A stretch of DNA of 64,000 nucleotides from Bacteroidota bacterium. Its GTDB lineage: Bacteria > Bacteroidota > Bacteroidia > UBA8524. The notes beneath the pieces were generated by a model that made no database searches, was not told where the DNA came from, and saw only the letters and a program-made list of their open reading frames with translations. The stretch lies in NCBI GenBank assembly GCA_008933805.1, contig WBUH01000019.1:1-64000 (forward strand), read 5' to 3'. Position numbers and translations under genes: made by a program. The first letter of the stretch is position 1; each line of letters opens with the position of its first letter. Positions 62,917 through 64,000 of this stretch are shown here, piece after piece.

Positions 62917-63786
62917 TTAGTCGTTAAACCGCCTTAAGTCGATAGATTTAAAGGTCCACTCAGGGGTGTGTAAATCATGTCCGTAGGCAATAGTGTACCA
63001 CGGATTATTATTTTTATCCGGATTTTTTAACACGTGTATTTCCTGTGCGGGCATATAGCTTTGCACCAGCATAAATGCACGTTGGCCGGTTTGTTTGTTT
63101 ATGGCAACATCAGCCACCATCACCGCGTGCCCGTATGGGTAGCCGGTTTGTATAAAAATATCTCCGGGCTGAATTTCATCCACCGATATTTTCATGAGTT
63201 CCGCATTTAGTGATAATGTGCCTGCGTAGGTAAATACCACATCTAAATACTTTCTAAAAGTTTTGTAGCTGTAATCTCTTTTTGCGGTCCGTGCCCAACG
63301 CACTTGGTTATTTAGTAACACAGGGCGGTCACCTTCTGCATACGATTTATACTCAGCCCGCTCACCGTTGGTAAAGTTATAATGGATGCGTTTGTACTCT
63401 TTTCTGCCGAATAAATACTCTGCCCGCAATCGTATCACAGCATCGGCGCATTGTTGTAAATCGCGGTTGCCAACGTCCATTTTAACTACTGCAAACTGTG
63501 CATCTTGGTTCGTTTTCTTCTGACCGTTATATAAATACACGGTTTTATCCTCTTTCAAATCAAGATTACGGAGATACAAAGCAAAACTGTCTATTCCGGT
63601 TGTATCTCTTACAAAGCCATCAGGAGGGGGAATTTTTCCAATTTTAGCGTATACACCCAAAGGTGTTTCCTGCGTTTTTTCTGTGCACGAAGCCAATATC
63701 GAGAGCAAGCATAAAAACCACACCATAGTGTTATAACGTTTTATGCGAACGTTAATTGCAATACTGTGTGTTTTTATAGATGTCAT
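62917..63786 (-). CDS. DUF4846 lipoprotein
   Basis: The signal is FLCLLSILASC (lipid on Cys). ATG 63,786 (MTSIKTHSIAIN) or ATG 63,726 (MVWFLCLLSIL) can start it; the latter gives a conventional signal length. The mature protein is a DUF4846 domain (GFVRDTTGIDSFALYLRNLDL, CADAVIRLRAEYLFGRKEYKRIHYNF, GDIFIQTGYPYGHAVMVADVA), a family of NlpC/P60-like appearance in Bacteroidota. It is the first gene of the operon with rsmE, 23 bases upstream. Confidence 0.85.
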   Translation of the reverse strand: MTSIKTHSIAINVRIKRYNTMVWFLCLLSILASCTEKTQETPLGVYAKIGKIPPPDGFVRDTTGIDSFALYLRNLDLKEDKTVYLYNGQKKTNQDAQFAVVKMDVGNRDLQQCADAVIRLRAEYLFGRKEYKRIHYNFTNGERAEYKSYAEGDRPVLLNNQVRWARTAKRDYSYKTFRKYLDVVFTYAGTLSLNAELMKISVDEIQPGDIFIQTGYPYGHAVMVADVAINKQTGQRAFMLVQSYMPAQEIHVLKNPDKNNNPWYTIAYGHDLHTPEWTFKSIDLRRFND

Positions 63787-64000
63787 TTGTGACGTTAAAA
63801 ATACGATGTTGGTGTTAAAATAAAACAAATTTTCATTTGTAAAGGCTCATTTTTCGGGTTGAAAGGGATTTCATGTGATTGTATAATCCTACTTACCAGT
63901 AAAAGATACATGAAAGTGCCCGAAACACAAGTGTTACAAGTGATAGAAATGTTTTGTTTGAAAATTCAACATTAAAAAGATGAAAAATTTATCCACATCT

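Overview
The window comes from a chromosome of a Bacteroidota bacterium, moderately AT-rich, from an environmental rather than clearly gut-type lineage. Support for this: the type IX secretion component PorQ, C-terminal type IX sorting domains on several exported proteins, TPR and LytTR two-component proteins, a transketolase split into two genes, a lysyl-tRNA synthetase with a C-terminal extension, and a tyrosine recombinase of the Bacteroidota mobile-element type. No rRNA, tRNA or CRISPR array was seen.

Flanking core regions. 1-7 kb holds the end of a histidine kinase, sucD, a small MORN-like exported protein, a response regulator-kinase hybrid, and on the minus strand cmk, porQ, a small outer-membrane barrel and mazG. 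40.8-64 kb holds dnaK with a small coupled gene, an FAD dehydrogenase, the two transketolase halves with a VWA protein gene between them, an ECF sigma module, two secreted proteins, lysS, a two-gene envelope operon, a tail-specific protease, and an operon DUF4846 - rsmE - DUF4159.

Island. About 7.2-40.7 kb looks like one integrated element. A tyrosine recombinase lies at its left end. A 14-base sequence just upstream of that gene recurs at 40,668. Seven copies of a palindrome AACAAC-NN-GTTGTT occur only between 8.5 and 32.1 kb. The backbone (7.3-12.2 kb) has the recombinase, an excisionase-like helix-turn-helix protein, a small zinc-ribbon protein, a winged-helix protein that could be a replication initiator, and small unknowns. 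Cargo then follows: a DUF3761 lipoprotein, an unknown 255-residue protein, a TPR-kinase/LytTR-regulator pair, a membrane TIR protein, a run of small envelope proteins with a His/Cys motif, and a DUF6119 (TIGR04141-type) protein. After a terminator comes a tight six-gene operon (22.7-31.7 kb): a VWA-like lipoprotein, a three-helix membrane protein, a tubulin/FtsZ-like GTPase, a 1193-residue protein with an actin/Hsp70-type ATPase domain, a membrane coiled-coil protein and a membrane SH3-like protein. Two large type IX-secreted proteins (one an M43-type metalloprotease) and a lipoprotein fill the right end.

The six-gene operon is the best candidate for an undescribed system. It puts a tubulin-type and an actin/Hsp70-type nucleotide switch beside at least three envelope-anchored partners, next to TIR and DUF6119 genes of the kind found in conflict islands. 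Its function is inference. Two intergenic regions (13.59-13.73 and 32.17-32.29 kb) also contain nested inverted repeats that look like structured RNA or DNA.
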